NCBI GenBank assembly: GCA_016703525.1
Contig: JADJBW010000010.1
Location: forward strand, 86,895 to 150,894
Length of the DNA stretch: 64,000 nucleotides
From: Actinomycetota bacterium
GTDB lineage: Bacteria; Actinomycetota; Acidimicrobiia; Acidimicrobiales; Microtrichaceae
Reading direction: 5' to 3'
The notes below the pieces were generated by a model that was given only the letters and a program-made list of their open reading frames with translations, was not told the origin of the DNA and made no database searches. Both the position numbers and the translations under genes were made by a program. Shown one piece after another: positions 52,357 to 61,149 of the stretch (position 1 is the first letter of the stretch; the number at the start of each line of letters is the position of its first letter).

Positions 52357-53195
52357 CTGAAGGGCACCGCGGATGCGAGCGCGCCGCCCGACGCGTGACG
52401 CCGACGGAACGCCTCGAAACAGAGCACCGTCCCTGCCATCGCCACGTTGAGCGACTCCGGCCCCGGCGCCATCTCGATGGTGACGCGCAGCTCGCAGCGC
52501 CCAGTGTCGCTCTCGTCCATGCCGTGCGCCTCGTTGCCGAGCCAGATGGCGCATGCGCCGCCGAGCGCATCGTCGAGGGCTGCGTCGAGGTGTCCGGTCC
52601 CGCCCGACACGACGGTCGCGACGGACGCGACCGAGCGCGCCGCGAGCGCCGCGAACACGCGATCGGAGTCGGGACTGTCGGCGAGCGGCAGGCGGAACAG
52701 GCTGCCGGCGCTCGCCCGGACGACCTTCGGGTTGTAGAGGTCGACCCCGTGGCCGACCGCGATCACCCCGGCACACCCCGCCGCCTCTGCGGCGCGCAGC
52801 AGCGTGCCGACGTTGCCCGGGTCCGAGACGTCGACCAGCACCAACACGGCCGCCGAGCGCTCGACCGCGGCGTCCAGCACCGCGTCGACCGGCACCAGCA
52901 CCGATGTCGCTGCGACCGCGGCGACGGGCGGCGGCGACGACGTCGCGAGCGTCGAACCGAGCACACCCGGCGCCACCTCGAACACCGGCACGCCGCGGTT
53001 CTCGCACGCCGCGAGCAACGAGTCGGGAGCGAACCCGGGCTCGTGAAAGACCTCGCTCACGTGCACGCCGGCGGCGAGCGCGTCGGCCACGAGGATCGGC
53101 CCTTCGATGACGAAGGCTCCCTCCTCGCGACGCGAACTGCGGCGCCTCGAAAGGCGCCGCAGTCGCTTCAACCTCGGATTCGACGCTGCGAGCAC
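52254..53195 (-). CDS. SpoU/TrmH family RNA methyltransferase
   Basis: 313 residues from GTG 53195, which begins right after the rplT stop (LAASNPRLKRLRRL). An RNA-binding N-terminal domain (FVIEGPILVADALAAGV) is followed by the knotted SPOUT domain: DVSDPGNVGTLLRAAEAAG, LGNEAHGMD and the final ESLNVAMAGTVLCFEAFRR. It probably 2'-O-methylates rRNA, as for TsnR-like proteins beside rplT. The last 33 or so residues (repeated SQQ) are antisense to the Cys-rich tail on the other strand and are not part of the usual fold. Confidence 0.88.
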   Translation of the reverse strand: MLAASNPRLKRLRRLSRRRSSRREEGAFVIEGPILVADALAAGVHVSEVFHEPGFAPDSLLAACENRGVPVFEVAPGVLGSTLATSSPPPVAAVAATSVLVPVDAVLDAAVERSAAVLVLVDVSDPGNVGTLLRAAEAAGCAGVIAVGHGVDLYNPKVVRASAGSLFRLPLADSPDSDRVFAALAARSVASVATVVSGGTGHLDAALDDALGGACAIWLGNEAHGMDESDTGRCELRVTIEMAPGPESLNVAMAGTVLCFEAFRRRHASGGALASAVPFSQQSQQSMHSQQSMHSQQSQQSQQSLNRSPSRDQ

Positions 53196-53217
53196 GCCGA
53201 CGAACCGTGACCGCGGA

Positions 53218-53589
53218 TCAGTCCGTCGCGGCCTCGGCGAGTGCCGACTTCGCCGTCGCGGCAAGCGCCGAGAACGCGTCGGCATCGGTGACGGCGATGT
53301 CGGCCAGCACCTTGCGGTCGACCTCGACCCCGGCAACCTTGAGCCCGTTGATGAACCGGCTGTAGCTGATGTCGTTCAGCCGGCACGCCGCGTTGATCCG
53401 CTGGATCCACAGCCGACGCATGTCGCCCTTGCGGGCACGACGATCGCGATAGGCGTACTGCAACGAGTGCATGACGGCCTCGTTGGCAGAGCGGAACGAC
53501 CGGCTGCGGTTGCCGTAGTAGCCCTTCGCTCGGCCGAGAACGGCCTTGTGGTTCTTCTTGGCGTGAACGCCACCCTTGACACGTGCCAT
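53218..53589 (-). CDS. rplT: Large ribosomal subunit protein bL20
   Basis: 123 residues, full length. MARVKGGVHAKKNHKAVLGRAKGYYGNRSR and the WIQRINAACRLNDISYSRFINGLK block are diagnostic. It binds 23S rRNA early in 50S assembly. Third gene of infC-rpmI-rplT, 56 bp after rpmI. Confidence 0.97.
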   Translation of the reverse strand: MARVKGGVHAKKNHKAVLGRAKGYYGNRSRSFRSANEAVMHSLQYAYRDRRARKGDMRRLWIQRINAACRLNDISYSRFINGLKVAGVEVDRKVLADIAVTDADAFSALAATAKSALAEAATD

Positions 53590-53645
53590 GACGGCACTCC
53601 TCTCGAATCAGGTCCCGACGAGCGCGGGACACACCGTCTCGTCGT

Positions 53646-53840
53646 TCAGATGCCCAGCTGACGTCGCACGCGCTGGCGATCACCACCGGTGACCTCGACC
53701 TCGCCTGCCAGGCGACGGGTGCGCTTGGACGGCTTCTTCTCGAGGATGTGGCTCCGGTTCGTCTGGCGGCGAAGGATCTTGCCCGAACCGGTGATCTTGT
53801 AGCGCTTCTTCGCACCGGAGTGCGTCTTCATCTTCGGCAT
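53646..53840 (-). CDS. rpmI: Large ribosomal subunit protein bL35
   Basis: 64 residues, MPKMKTHSGAKKRYKITGSGK start and the basic LEKKPSKRTRRL region. Too short for many gene callers but clear by homology and position, 16 bp after the infC stop. Confidence 0.96.
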   Translation of the reverse strand: MPKMKTHSGAKKRYKITGSGKILRRQTNRSHILEKKPSKRTRRLAGEVEVTGGDRQRVRRQLGI

Positions 53841-53856
53841 GTTGTTCTCTCTGTCG

Positions 53857-54477
53857 TCACTCGTCGGCCGCCATCTCGTCCACCGGTTCGGTGGGAGCGG
53901 CGTCCACGTCGTCGTCGGTCGGTTCTTCGGTTGCGAGCGCTTCCGCGTCCGCGGCCGCTGCACGTTTCTGCGCGGCTGCCTGGGCCTTGCGGTCAGGGCC
54001 GAGCACCATCGTCATGTTGCGGCCGTCCTGGCGAGGCGTCACCTCGACCTTGCCGAGATCTGCCACCTCTTCGGCCACCCGATCGAGGATGCGGCGACCC
54101 AACTCGGGATGCTGCATCTCGCGACCACGGAACATGATCGTGATCTTGACCTTGTGCCCCTCGGAGAGGAACTGCGCCACCTTGCGGGTCTTGGTGTCGA
54201 AGTCGCCGCCGCCGATCTTGGGGCGGTACTTCATCTCCTTGACCACGATGTTGGTGGCCCGCTTCCTCGATTCCTTCGCTCGCTGCTGCGCCTCGAACTT
54301 GTACTTGCCGTAGTCCATGATGCGGCAGACGGGCGGGTTCGCCTTGTCGGCGACCTCCACCAGATCGAGCTCGGCGGCCCGGGCGATCGAAAGGGCCTCC
54401 GGCAACGACTTGATGCCGAGCTGGGCGCCATCACGATCGATCAGGCGCACGTCACGGGCGCGAATGCGCTCGTTGAT
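53857..54477 (-). CDS. infC: Translation initiation factor IF-3
   Basis: About 206 residues from ATC 54477. The N-domain reads INERIRARDVRLIDRDG and continues with LDLVEVADKANPPVCRIMDYGKYKFE. The C-domain has KVKITIMFRGREMQHPELG and DGRNMTMVLGP. The C-terminal tail is acidic. No ATG, GTG or TTG codon precedes the conserved INERIR region before an in-frame TGA. The start must therefore be rare: ATC at 54477 or ATA at 54510. The GTG at 54450 would delete conserved residues. Rare starts allow IF-3 to limit its own synthesis, as with AUU in E. coli. Confidence 0.93.
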   Translation of the reverse strand: MNERIRARDVRLIDRDGAQLGIKSLPEALSIARAAELDLVEVADKANPPVCRIMDYGKYKFEAQQRAKESRKRATNIVVKEMKYRPKIGGGDFDTKTRKVAQFLSEGHKVKITIMFRGREMQHPELGRRILDRVAEEVADLGKVEVTPRQDGRNMTMVLGPDRKAQAAAQKRAAAADAEALATEEPTDDDVDAAPTEPVDEMAADE

Positions 54478-54795
54478 CCGTGGCTCGTCGTTGTGAGGAG
54501 GCGGGGCTATGGCCGATCACTGCTCAATGTGCATTCCCTTTCACACAGTCCTCGGAAGGCGCTGATTGGTGGAGCCGCACCACGACCGGTTCCGGGCGCG
54601 ACAACGGCGGATATCGGAAACGCCGACATCCGCCGTCAACCCGGGCATCCGCCCGGGCCATCAGCCATCGACGCTGGCGCACTCGAGTGGGAGTCCCACA
54701 AGCGGTGGCCAGGTGGGGGCCGCGGCAGCGGACCCCGCTTTCCATTCAATTGCGGGGGCTAGGGTACACCGACTCCCGACCGAAGGACAGTTCTC
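54478..54795. promoter_or_regulatory. Leader and divergent promoter region upstream of infC
   Basis: A 318-bp gap between infC (minus) and a DUF1844-like gene (plus), with no gene seen. Two hairpins sit next to each other: CCCGGGC-ATCC-GCCCGGG (54640-54657) and GGCGGAT-N15-ATCCGCC (54606-54634). They lie in the presumed infC leader and could take part in attenuation or autoregulation. TAGGGT at 54760-54765 is a -10 candidate for the plus-strand gene. Confidence 0.5.
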
Positions 54796-55263
54796 GTGAG
54801 CCTGTGGACCCCCGACGGGGAGCGCCCCGTCAGCCGTACCCCGAATCCCGCGTCCGTCGCCGTTGGCGAGAGCGGCGCGATCACGCCCGAGTTGCGGGCC
54901 GCGCTCGCCGAGGCCGGGATCGATGCCGACACGCTCACGCCCGAGCAGTTGGCGCAGGCCACGGCCATGATCGAAGAGATGGGCCGGGTTCGCGAGGAGA
55001 TGCTGTCGGTGCCAGCTGCCGACATCATCGCCAACCATCTGATGGGCATCTACGAGTTGGCGGCGATTCACCTCGGCCAGAACCCACCGAACTTCGCCGA
55101 GGCCACGGTCGCCATCGAGGCGCTGCGTGCCGTCGTCGACCGGCTCGACGACGCGTTCGGCGAGAACGCCGCGGTGCTGCGTCAGGCGCTCAGCCAGCTC
55201 CAGCTCACGTTCGTGCAGCTCAAGGAGCACGCCGAGGCGATCGGCGAGTCGCCCGACGCCTGA
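54796..55263 (+). CDS. DUF1844-like hypothetical protein
   Basis: 155 residues from GTG 54796. The N-terminal 45 residues are disordered-looking. The rest is helical (AADIIANHLMGIYELAAIHL, LRQALSQLQLTFVQLKEH), matching the DUF1844 pattern often found near infC-rplT in actinobacteria. AAGGAC lies about 8 nt upstream. Function unknown; a cytosolic helical bundle is expected. Confidence 0.68.
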   Translation: MSLWTPDGERPVSRTPNPASVAVGESGAITPELRAALAEAGIDADTLTPEQLAQATAMIEEMGRVREEMLSVPAADIIANHLMGIYELAAIHLGQNPPNFAEATVAIEALRAVVDRLDDAFGENAAVLRQALSQLQLTFVQLKEHAEAIGESPDA

Positions 55264-55295
55264 CGCGCTCGCGGAACTGCGCGCGTGCCGACTGG

Positions 55296-55323
55296 TTGAA
55301 CGAACGTTCAATGAGGCTACAGT
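55296..55323 (+). promoter_or_regulatory. TetR-type operator and promoter of the P450 gene
   Basis: TTGAACGAACGTTCAA at 55296-55311 is a dyad (TTGAAC-GAAC-GTTCAA) placed just upstream of TACAGT (55318-55323), a -10 candidate. It lies 52 bp before the P450 ATG. The TetR gene at 56757 is the likely repressor, but that link is inferred from position and site form. Confidence 0.55.
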
Positions 55324-55362
55324 GACGCCGAACCGACACCCCTCAACGCGGGAGGCACCCCG

Positions 55363-56709
55363 ATGGCTGCTGTGACAACCCCCGGGCGCGCGAGCGCCGC
55401 GATCACCCCCACCGGTGATCTTGAACCGGTCGATCTCTCGACGATCGACTTCTGCGATTCGCACACGTTCGACAACCCGTGGTCGGTGTACGCCGAGCTC
55501 CGCAAGCTCGATCATCTGCATCACGACGCGAAGAACAACCTCTACATCGCCGCACGGCACGAGGATGTCTTCCACATCAGCCGCAACAATGAGCTGTACT
55601 GCAGCCGGTTCGGCGTCCGTCCGATCATCGCCGGTGACATGTCGATCATCACGCTCGACGGCGACGATCACATCCGCACACGCCGCCTGATCAACGCCGG
55701 CTTCACCCCGCGCCGGGTGCGCGACCTCATGCCCCACGTGCGTGAACTCGCCAACGAGATCCTCGATCAGATCAAGGACGAGGGCCACATCGACTTCGTC
55801 GAGCAGTTCGCCATCCACGTGCCGCTGATCATCATCTGCGAGCTGATGGGCCTGAACCCCGAACAGCGCATGAAGATGTACCGCTGGTCCGACGACATGA
55901 TGGCCGGCGACGGCCATACCGGAGGTCCGGCACTCGACGCAGCTGCCGTCGCATTCGGCGAGTTCGCCATGATGTGCCTGGAGCTCATCGAGGCTCGCCG
56001 AGCCGAGCCGCAGAACGACCTGATCTCGATCCTGACCCAGGCGTTCGACGAGGGCGCCCTGGCCAAAGAGCACAAGGCGATCCAGGGGCTCACCGAGGAG
56101 CAGCTCGAAGCCAAGCGCGTCCGAGACGAGGAAACCCACGGCGCCCACCTGAGCGACGACGAGCTGCTCGGGTTCCTCACGGTGCTCCTCGTTGCGGGCA
56201 ACGAGACCACCCGCAACGCGATTTCCGGCGGCCTTCTGGCGCTGAGCTTGTTCCCCGAGCAACGGCGGATGATGGTCGACAACCTCGACATCGACGACTT
56301 CATGGACTGCGCCGTCGACGAGCTCGTCCGCTTCGTCTCGCCGGTGCTGGGCTTCATCCGCACCGTCACCACCGATCACACGTATCGCAACACCGACCTC
56401 AAAGAGGGCGACCGGGTGCTCATGCTGTACGCCTCGGCCAACCGCGACGACGACGTGTTCGACACCCCGAACCAGCTCGACCTGCAGCGCGATCCGAACC
56501 CGCACCTTGCCTTCGGCATCGGCCCGCACTTCTGCCTCGGTGCCAACCTCGCCCGCATGGAGGTCAAGCTCGTGTTCCAGGAGCTGCTCAAGCGCTTCCC
56601 GGAGATCGTGATCGACGACGACGCTCCGTTCGACCGTGGCGAATCGTCCCTCGTGATCGCGCTGCAGCATCTGCCGGCGACCACCGGCGGCTGTCCGGTC
56701 CCCCACTGA
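55363..56709 (+). CDS. Cytochrome P450
   Basis: 448 residues. The oxygen-binding I-helix motif is AGNETT (278-283), the ExxR is Glu320-Arg323 (ELVR), and the heme loop FGIGPHFCLGANLAR has Cys391 as thiolate ligand. Length is slightly above the common bacterial 400-420 because of an acidic insert near 225-262. GGAGG lies 7 nt before ATG 55363. It is followed after 47 bp by a TetR gene. The substrate is unknown; a lipid or steroid-type substrate would suit the acyl-CoA-rich surroundings, but this is a guess. Confidence 0.94.
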   Translation: MAAVTTPGRASAAITPTGDLEPVDLSTIDFCDSHTFDNPWSVYAELRKLDHLHHDAKNNLYIAARHEDVFHISRNNELYCSRFGVRPIIAGDMSIITLDGDDHIRTRRLINAGFTPRRVRDLMPHVRELANEILDQIKDEGHIDFVEQFAIHVPLIIICELMGLNPEQRMKMYRWSDDMMAGDGHTGGPALDAAAVAFGEFAMMCLELIEARRAEPQNDLISILTQAFDEGALAKEHKAIQGLTEEQLEAKRVRDEETHGAHLSDDELLGFLTVLLVAGNETTRNAISGGLLALSLFPEQRRMMVDNLDIDDFMDCAVDELVRFVSPVLGFIRTVTTDHTYRNTDLKEGDRVLMLYASANRDDDVFDTPNQLDLQRDPNPHLAFGIGPHFCLGANLARMEVKLVFQELLKRFPEIVIDDDAPFDRGESSLVIALQHLPATTGGCPVPH

Positions 56710-56756
56710 GCGACCACCCCACCGACGGCCGCACACCGGCCAGAGATCGCAGCGAC

Positions 56757-57338
56757 GTGACCGCAACCACCCGACCGAATCAGCGCGAGCGCATCCTCGA
56801 CGTCGCGCTCGCGCTGATGAGCGAGCACGGCGCGTCGAAGATGTCGATGCGCCAGCTCGCTCGGGACTGCGACCTGAATGTCGCTGCGATCTACCACTAC
56901 TTCGAATCCAAGGACGCCCTGCTCGCGGCGGTGGTCGACGAGCGGCGCTACGGCAGTCGACTCGCGGACGTGCCCGACATCGATCCGTCGCAGCCGCCCG
57001 AGCATCGACTCCGCGAGCTGTTCGGCTACACGTGGCAGGGGGCCTTGGAGGAGGCGCCGATCTGGCGGCTCCTGCTCGGCGAAGGGCTTCGGAACGAGCC
57101 CACCGTGATGCCCGTCGGCCGCCAACTCCTCGATGTGCTGCATCCCGGCCTCACCGCATGGATCGGCGCTGCGATCCCGGAGATCGCACAACCCGACGCA
57201 GCGGCGAACGTGGTCCTCGGCGCCATGTTCACCGGCTTCATCACCCACATTTTCGACCCGGACCGAGCGACCGCCGACCTCGAGTCCGAACTCGCGGACG
57301 CGCTCGTCCTGGTCTTGTTGGAGAGCCGGGCCCACTAA
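56757..57338 (+). CDS. TetR family transcriptional regulator
   Basis: 193 residues from GTG 56757. The N-terminal helix-turn-helix is ERILDVALALMSEHG, MSMRQLARDCDLNVAAIYHYF and ESKDALLAAVV; the ligand-binding domain is helical. It lies downstream of the P450 gene on the same strand and probably represses both through the palindrome at 55296-55311. Confidence 0.92.
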   Translation: MTATTRPNQRERILDVALALMSEHGASKMSMRQLARDCDLNVAAIYHYFESKDALLAAVVDERRYGSRLADVPDIDPSQPPEHRLRELFGYTWQGALEEAPIWRLLLGEGLRNEPTVMPVGRQLLDVLHPGLTAWIGAAIPEIAQPDAAANVVLGAMFTGFITHIFDPDRATADLESELADALVLVLLESRAH

Positions 57339-57373
57339 GGTTCGGCCGCGGCTGGCGGTCGACTGAGAGCTTC

Positions 57374-58075
57374 GTGGCCTCGTTTCTCCTAACTCTTGGA
57401 TTGTCATCGCTCGCGATGACGCTCATTGCGCTGTATCTGACGGCGTATGTGGGCACCGGCCGCGAGCCCTACCGGCCCGAGGTCGCGTGGGTTCGCGCCG
57501 GAATCTGGTCGACGGTGTGCTGGCTCGGCTCGGTGACCTCCGGCTCGTTCGAACGCCTGGTCGCCGAGCCGGATGCGTCGGCGAACGGGCGTGGCTCGAC
57601 GGCGTGGCTCGCGCTCGCCGCTGCGGCCGCCGCGACGCTGCTCGGCGGGCGGTGGGTTCTGTGGCGACGAGCGTTCGGCCACGGCGACCGACCTGCGCAG
57701 CCCGGCGTGTCAGCCGCGTTCGGCGTGGTGTGGGGCGTCTGCACCGGCCAGTGGATCGTCGTGATCTTCGACGCCGTCGCCGGCCTCGGAGTGCCCGGCT
57801 CGGCGCAGTGGATCGTGACGTCGGTCGCTTCGATCGCCTGGGTCACGGGGTTTCACCACTGGTTCTGGCACCCCGTGGTGCTCCCCGAGCGGCCGGATCC
57901 GGCCGCAGGGCGCGCCGCGTGGCTGCTCGGCGACGTGCCCGCGATCGCGATCACCTGCGCGTTCCTCGTGTTCACCGAGGATCGGATGTCGACGGTCGCG
58001 CTGTTCACCATGGCCTTTGTGCCGCAGGCGTTCGCCATTCGGATGCCGGCTCCGTGGAACCGCGCCCCGGCCTGA
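57374..58075 (+). CDS. Hypothetical integral membrane protein
   Basis: 233 residues from GTG 57374 with about six hydrophobic helices, including SLAMTLIALYLTAYVG at the N-terminus and AIAITCAFLVFT near the end. A conserved-looking GFHHWFWHPVVLPE sits between helices. Family not recognised. It follows the TetR gene by 35 bp and may share its transcript. It converges on the oligopeptidase gene with a 12-bp gap. Confidence 0.65.
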   Translation: MASFLLTLGLSSLAMTLIALYLTAYVGTGREPYRPEVAWVRAGIWSTVCWLGSVTSGSFERLVAEPDASANGRGSTAWLALAAAAAATLLGGRWVLWRRAFGHGDRPAQPGVSAAFGVVWGVCTGQWIVVIFDAVAGLGVPGSAQWIVTSVASIAWVTGFHHWFWHPVVLPERPDPAAGRAAWLLGDVPAIAITCAFLVFTEDRMSTVALFTMAFVPQAFAIRMPAPWNRAPA

Positions 58076-58087
58076 CAACCACCCGAA

Positions 58088-59877
58088 TCAGGCGAGGAGG
58101 CCTGCGGCCCGGGCCGATGCCTCGGCGTCGACGAGCAGGCGCTCGATGATGTCGAGGCCGCCGTCCCAGAAGGTCGGGTCGCCCAGATCGACGCCCACCA
58201 TCCGGCCGAGTGCCTGGGGCGACTTCGAGCCGCCCGCCGCGAGCATGTCGAGGTACGCCGGCACGAACGACGCTCCCTCCGCCTCGTAACGGGCGTACAC
58301 CGACAGCGCGAGCAGCTGCCCGTAGGCGTAGGCGTACACGTAGCCCGGCGTGTGGATGAAGTGCGGGATGTAGGACCACCAGGTGCTGTAGTTCTCGGTC
58401 ACCTCCACGCCATCGCCCAGCATGTGGCGCTGCGAATCGAGCCATAACTCGCCGAACCGCTCGACCGACAACTCGCCCACCCCGCGCCGCTCGGTGTGCA
58501 CCGCATCCTCGAAGCGGTTCATCGCGATCTGGCGAAACACCGTCGCGATCTGCCCTTCCAAATTCTCGGCGAGCAGCGGGAAACGATCGCCCGGGTCGTC
58601 GACCCCGTCGAGCAATCGCCCGAACGTGACCGTCTCGCCGAACACCGACGCCGTCTCGGCGAGCGTGAGCGGCGTCCCCTGTTGGAAGATGCCCTGGGGC
58701 CGGGCCAGGTAGGCGTGGATGCCGTGCCCGAGCTCGTGGGCGAGCGTCAACACGTCGCGGCGCTTCGAGGTCCAATTGAGCAGCAGGTACGGGTGATGCG
58801 GCGCGACCGTGTACGCGCAGAAGGCTCCCCGCGCTTGCCGGGTCGGAGCGGCGCGTCGATCCACGGCTGGTCGAGAAACTCGCGCACGACGTCCGCGAGT
58901 CGCCCCGAGAACGAGCCGTAGGCGTCGATCACCATCTCGGTCGCGTCGGCCCAGTCGAAGGTTGCGGTGTCCTCGTCGAGCGGCGCCAGGCGATCCCAGT
59001 CCTTGAGGCGTTCGACGCCAAGCACCTGGGCCTTGAGCCGGTACCACCGCTGAGCGATGTCGTAGCGGCGAACCACCGCGTCGATGAGCGCGGCCACCGA
59101 CTCGTCGGACGCCTCGTTCGACAGGTTCCGCGACGACACCCACGACGGGTAGCTGCGCAGCCGATCGTCGGTCGACTTGTCGGCCAACAACGTGTTGAAG
59201 ATGTAGGCCCGGGTACGGAGTCCCGGTTCGAGCCCGGCGGTGACCGCGTGCGCCACGGCGGCGCGGCGATCGCCATCGGTGCTTTCCAGATGGGCGAGCG
59301 CGAGCGCCAGCGGCATCGCCTCGTCGTCGATCGTCACTTCGATGGCGGTGTGCTGCTCGTCGTAGAGCCGCGACCATGCCGATGCGCCCGTCAGCGACTT
59401 CTCGCTCAGCACCACCTCTTCGCCCTCGCTGAGCAGGTGTGGGCGGTACCGAACGAGGCTCCGCAGGTGATGCGCAACGAACGCGAGCCGATCATCGGCC
59501 ACGAGCGCCTCGATCCGCTCGTCGTCGACACCCGACAGCTCGAGTTCCACGAAGATCAGCCGCGAGTTGATCGCCGTCGAACGCTCCTCGGTGCGCTGCA
59601 TGAGAGCGCCGACCGCGGCGTCGTCGGTGGACACCGTGAAGCGCAGTCCGGCGTAGCTCGTGGCCCTCCCGATCCGGTCCATGATCTCACCGACCATGCC
59701 GAGCACCTCGGCCAACTCCGGCGCATCGAGCCCGGCCAGCCGACCTCGCCACTCCTCTACCCGGGTGGCGAGCGCATCGGCCTCGTCGAGGAGTTGATCC
59801 ACACCCCGGTGCCCCGCAACGGGGAGCAGCGGCTCGAGATCCCAGGCAACTTCGTCGACATTGGAGGCGATCGTCAT
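58088..59877 (-). pseudogene. pepF: M3 family oligoendopeptidase (PepF-like), one frameshift
   Basis: Zinc oligopeptidase of about 596 residues if repaired. The N-terminal helical half runs from ATG 59877 (MTIASNVDEVAWDLEPLLPV). The frame breaks near 58828, where a G run appears one base short. The C-terminal half continues with FCAYTVAPHHPYLLLNW, the metal motif LAHELGHGIHAY (HExxH), LAETASVFGET (third ligand Glu) and SYIPHFIHTPGYVYAYAYG. Peptides are cleaved in the cytoplasm. TAGCCT lies 7 nt before the start codon. Confidence 0.88.
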
Positions 59878-59884
59878 GGCGCTC

Positions 59885-59890
59885 AGGCTA
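59885..59890 (-). promoter_or_regulatory. Putative -10 element of the oligopeptidase gene
   Basis: TAGCCT (59890-59885 on the minus strand) fits TANNNT and is 7 nt from ATG 59877, the spacing expected for a leaderless mRNA. No ribosome site is seen. Confidence 0.4.
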
Positions 59891-59945
59891 CCGACGCGCC
59901 TCAGCCGCCGGGTGCAACCGCGAGCCGACTGGCCTCCCGATAGCG

Positions 59946-60638
59946 TCAGCGCTCAGCCGCTGTGCGCACCATCTCGAATGCCTGGTCGAGCGGCTGGCCA
60001 TCCAGACCGGTACCGGCCCGGGACACGCCCGTTCCATCCGGGCCCTCGATGAGGAGCGCCTCGTCCGCGACGAGCATCCCGGCGCCTGCCGGCACGCCCT
60101 CCATCGCCCGCATGCCGAACATGGCTCTGACGCCGTCGTGCGGGAACGCTCCTATCGCCGCTTTGGCCGCCTCGGGTCCGTACCACTCCAACGCCTCTGG
60201 CGCGCCGGACCACACCGGGATCTTCAGCGTCACCAGACTCTCGTCGGCACCGGCCGATCGCTCGACGACGACCTCGGCATCGATGACGGCGATGACCCAC
60301 GGAACAGTCCCCGTGCCACGGAGATAGTCGGGAATCGACGTCTGCACGTCTGCCCCACGCTTCACGCTCACGATTCGTCCGAGCACCACTCGATCGGACC
60401 GCTCAGCGATCTGCTCAACGCTCAACAGCATGCGGTCACCCCCGTCGCCGCCGTGAGAGTCCTGAAGGGCTCGTACGAACGCCGTCACGTCAGTCGAGCG
60501 TCGCTCCGTCGACTCGGCCGTGCGTTCCGCGGGGGCGGCGGACCGGCCTTCGGGCACAGCGGCCTGCGTCACTCCACAGCCCGCCGCCGCAATGACAGCA
60601 ACGCATGCGCCGGTTCGCATCGGATTCATCCTGGTCAT
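59946..60638 (-). CDS. Putative lipoprotein of unknown function
   Basis: 230 residues beginning MTRMNPMRTGACVAVIAAAG and then Cys, a short signal peptide with a lipobox-like AAGC. The mature part has RMLLSVEQIAERSDRVVLGRIVSVKRG and a beta-rich region with no known catalytic motif. AGGGAGGC about 5 nt before ATG 60638 supports the start; the longer open frame comes from the G-rich artefact upstream. It is probably anchored on the outer face of the membrane. Confidence 0.75.
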   Translation of the reverse strand: MTRMNPMRTGACVAVIAAAGCGVTQAAVPEGRSAAPAERTAESTERRSTDVTAFVRALQDSHGGDGGDRMLLSVEQIAERSDRVVLGRIVSVKRGADVQTSIPDYLRGTGTVPWVIAVIDAEVVVERSAGADESLVTLKIPVWSGAPEALEWYGPEAAKAAIGAFPHDGVRAMFGMRAMEGVPAGAGMLVADEALLIEGPDGTGVSRAGTGLDGQPLDQAFEMVRTAAER

Positions 60639-60659
60639 CACTGCCTCCCTGGCGTCTGG

Positions 60660-61046
60660 GTAAGCCGCGGTCCGAGGGTACCAAGCCAGCCTCAGTGGGG
60701 GCGCCCCGCCGGGGGGGGGGGGGGGGGGGGGGGGGGAAGTCTCCGCCGGGTTCACCACGAGCCAGCTGCGCAAATCCCCACCCACGGAGCCTGGCCTCCC
60801 CGGGGGGGGGGGAGTGGCCCACCCACAGGGTGGTGTCGCAAGCCGGCGGGCGGCCGGGGGCGAGGCCGAGGTCCGGACGCAAAGCAGAGTGTGGTCAGCG
60901 GCGCCAAGAAGCCAGGTTCGGATGCCAACGGCGCCCAGCAAACGAGGCGAACAAACACACGGAAACCGCGGGCAACTTGAACGGAAAGCCCCCGCCGGGC
61001 GGGGGGCGCGGCCCCCGCAGGGCGACAGACACCCCGGGCGTGCCGT
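60660..61046. other. Low-quality or foreign G-rich segment with a 26-base G run
   Basis: Contains an uninterrupted run of 26 G (60711-60736), another of 10 G near 60803-60812, and stretches such as GGCGGGGGGCGCGG. No coding signal, ribosome site or known element is visible. It separates the lipoprotein start from the remnant of a cold-shock-like gene whose C-terminus is lost at its edge. It looks like a contig join, sequencing artefact or collapsed repeat. Confidence 0.7.
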
Positions 61047-61149
61047 CAGCGATGGCGGTGCAGTGGAAGCCCACCACCGTGCCGTCGTCGGTGGTGATCG
61101 CCCCGACGCCCCGCGGGTCGTCGAACTCGGTCACCGTGGCGCGAACCAT
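60895..61149 (-). CDS. Cold-shock-like domain protein, C-terminus lost
   Basis: The first 37 residues (MVRATVTEFDDPRGVGAITT, then DDGTVVGFHCTAIADGT) match small cold-shock/OB-fold proteins. From about 61040 onward the translation is unrelated Pro/Arg sequence reading into the G-rich segment, so only the N-terminal half is genuine. The start codon shares its A with the hisG stop (TGATG), indicating co-translation with hisG. Confidence 0.6.
   Translation of the reverse strand: MVRATVTEFDDPRGVGAITTDDGTVVGFHCTAIADGTPGVSVALRGPRPPPGGGFPFKLPAVSVCLFASFAGRRWHPNLASWRR

Noticed and set aside
54524..54745. A small minus-strand ORF in the infC leader
   Set aside because: No homology or start signal; hairpins explain the sequence better.
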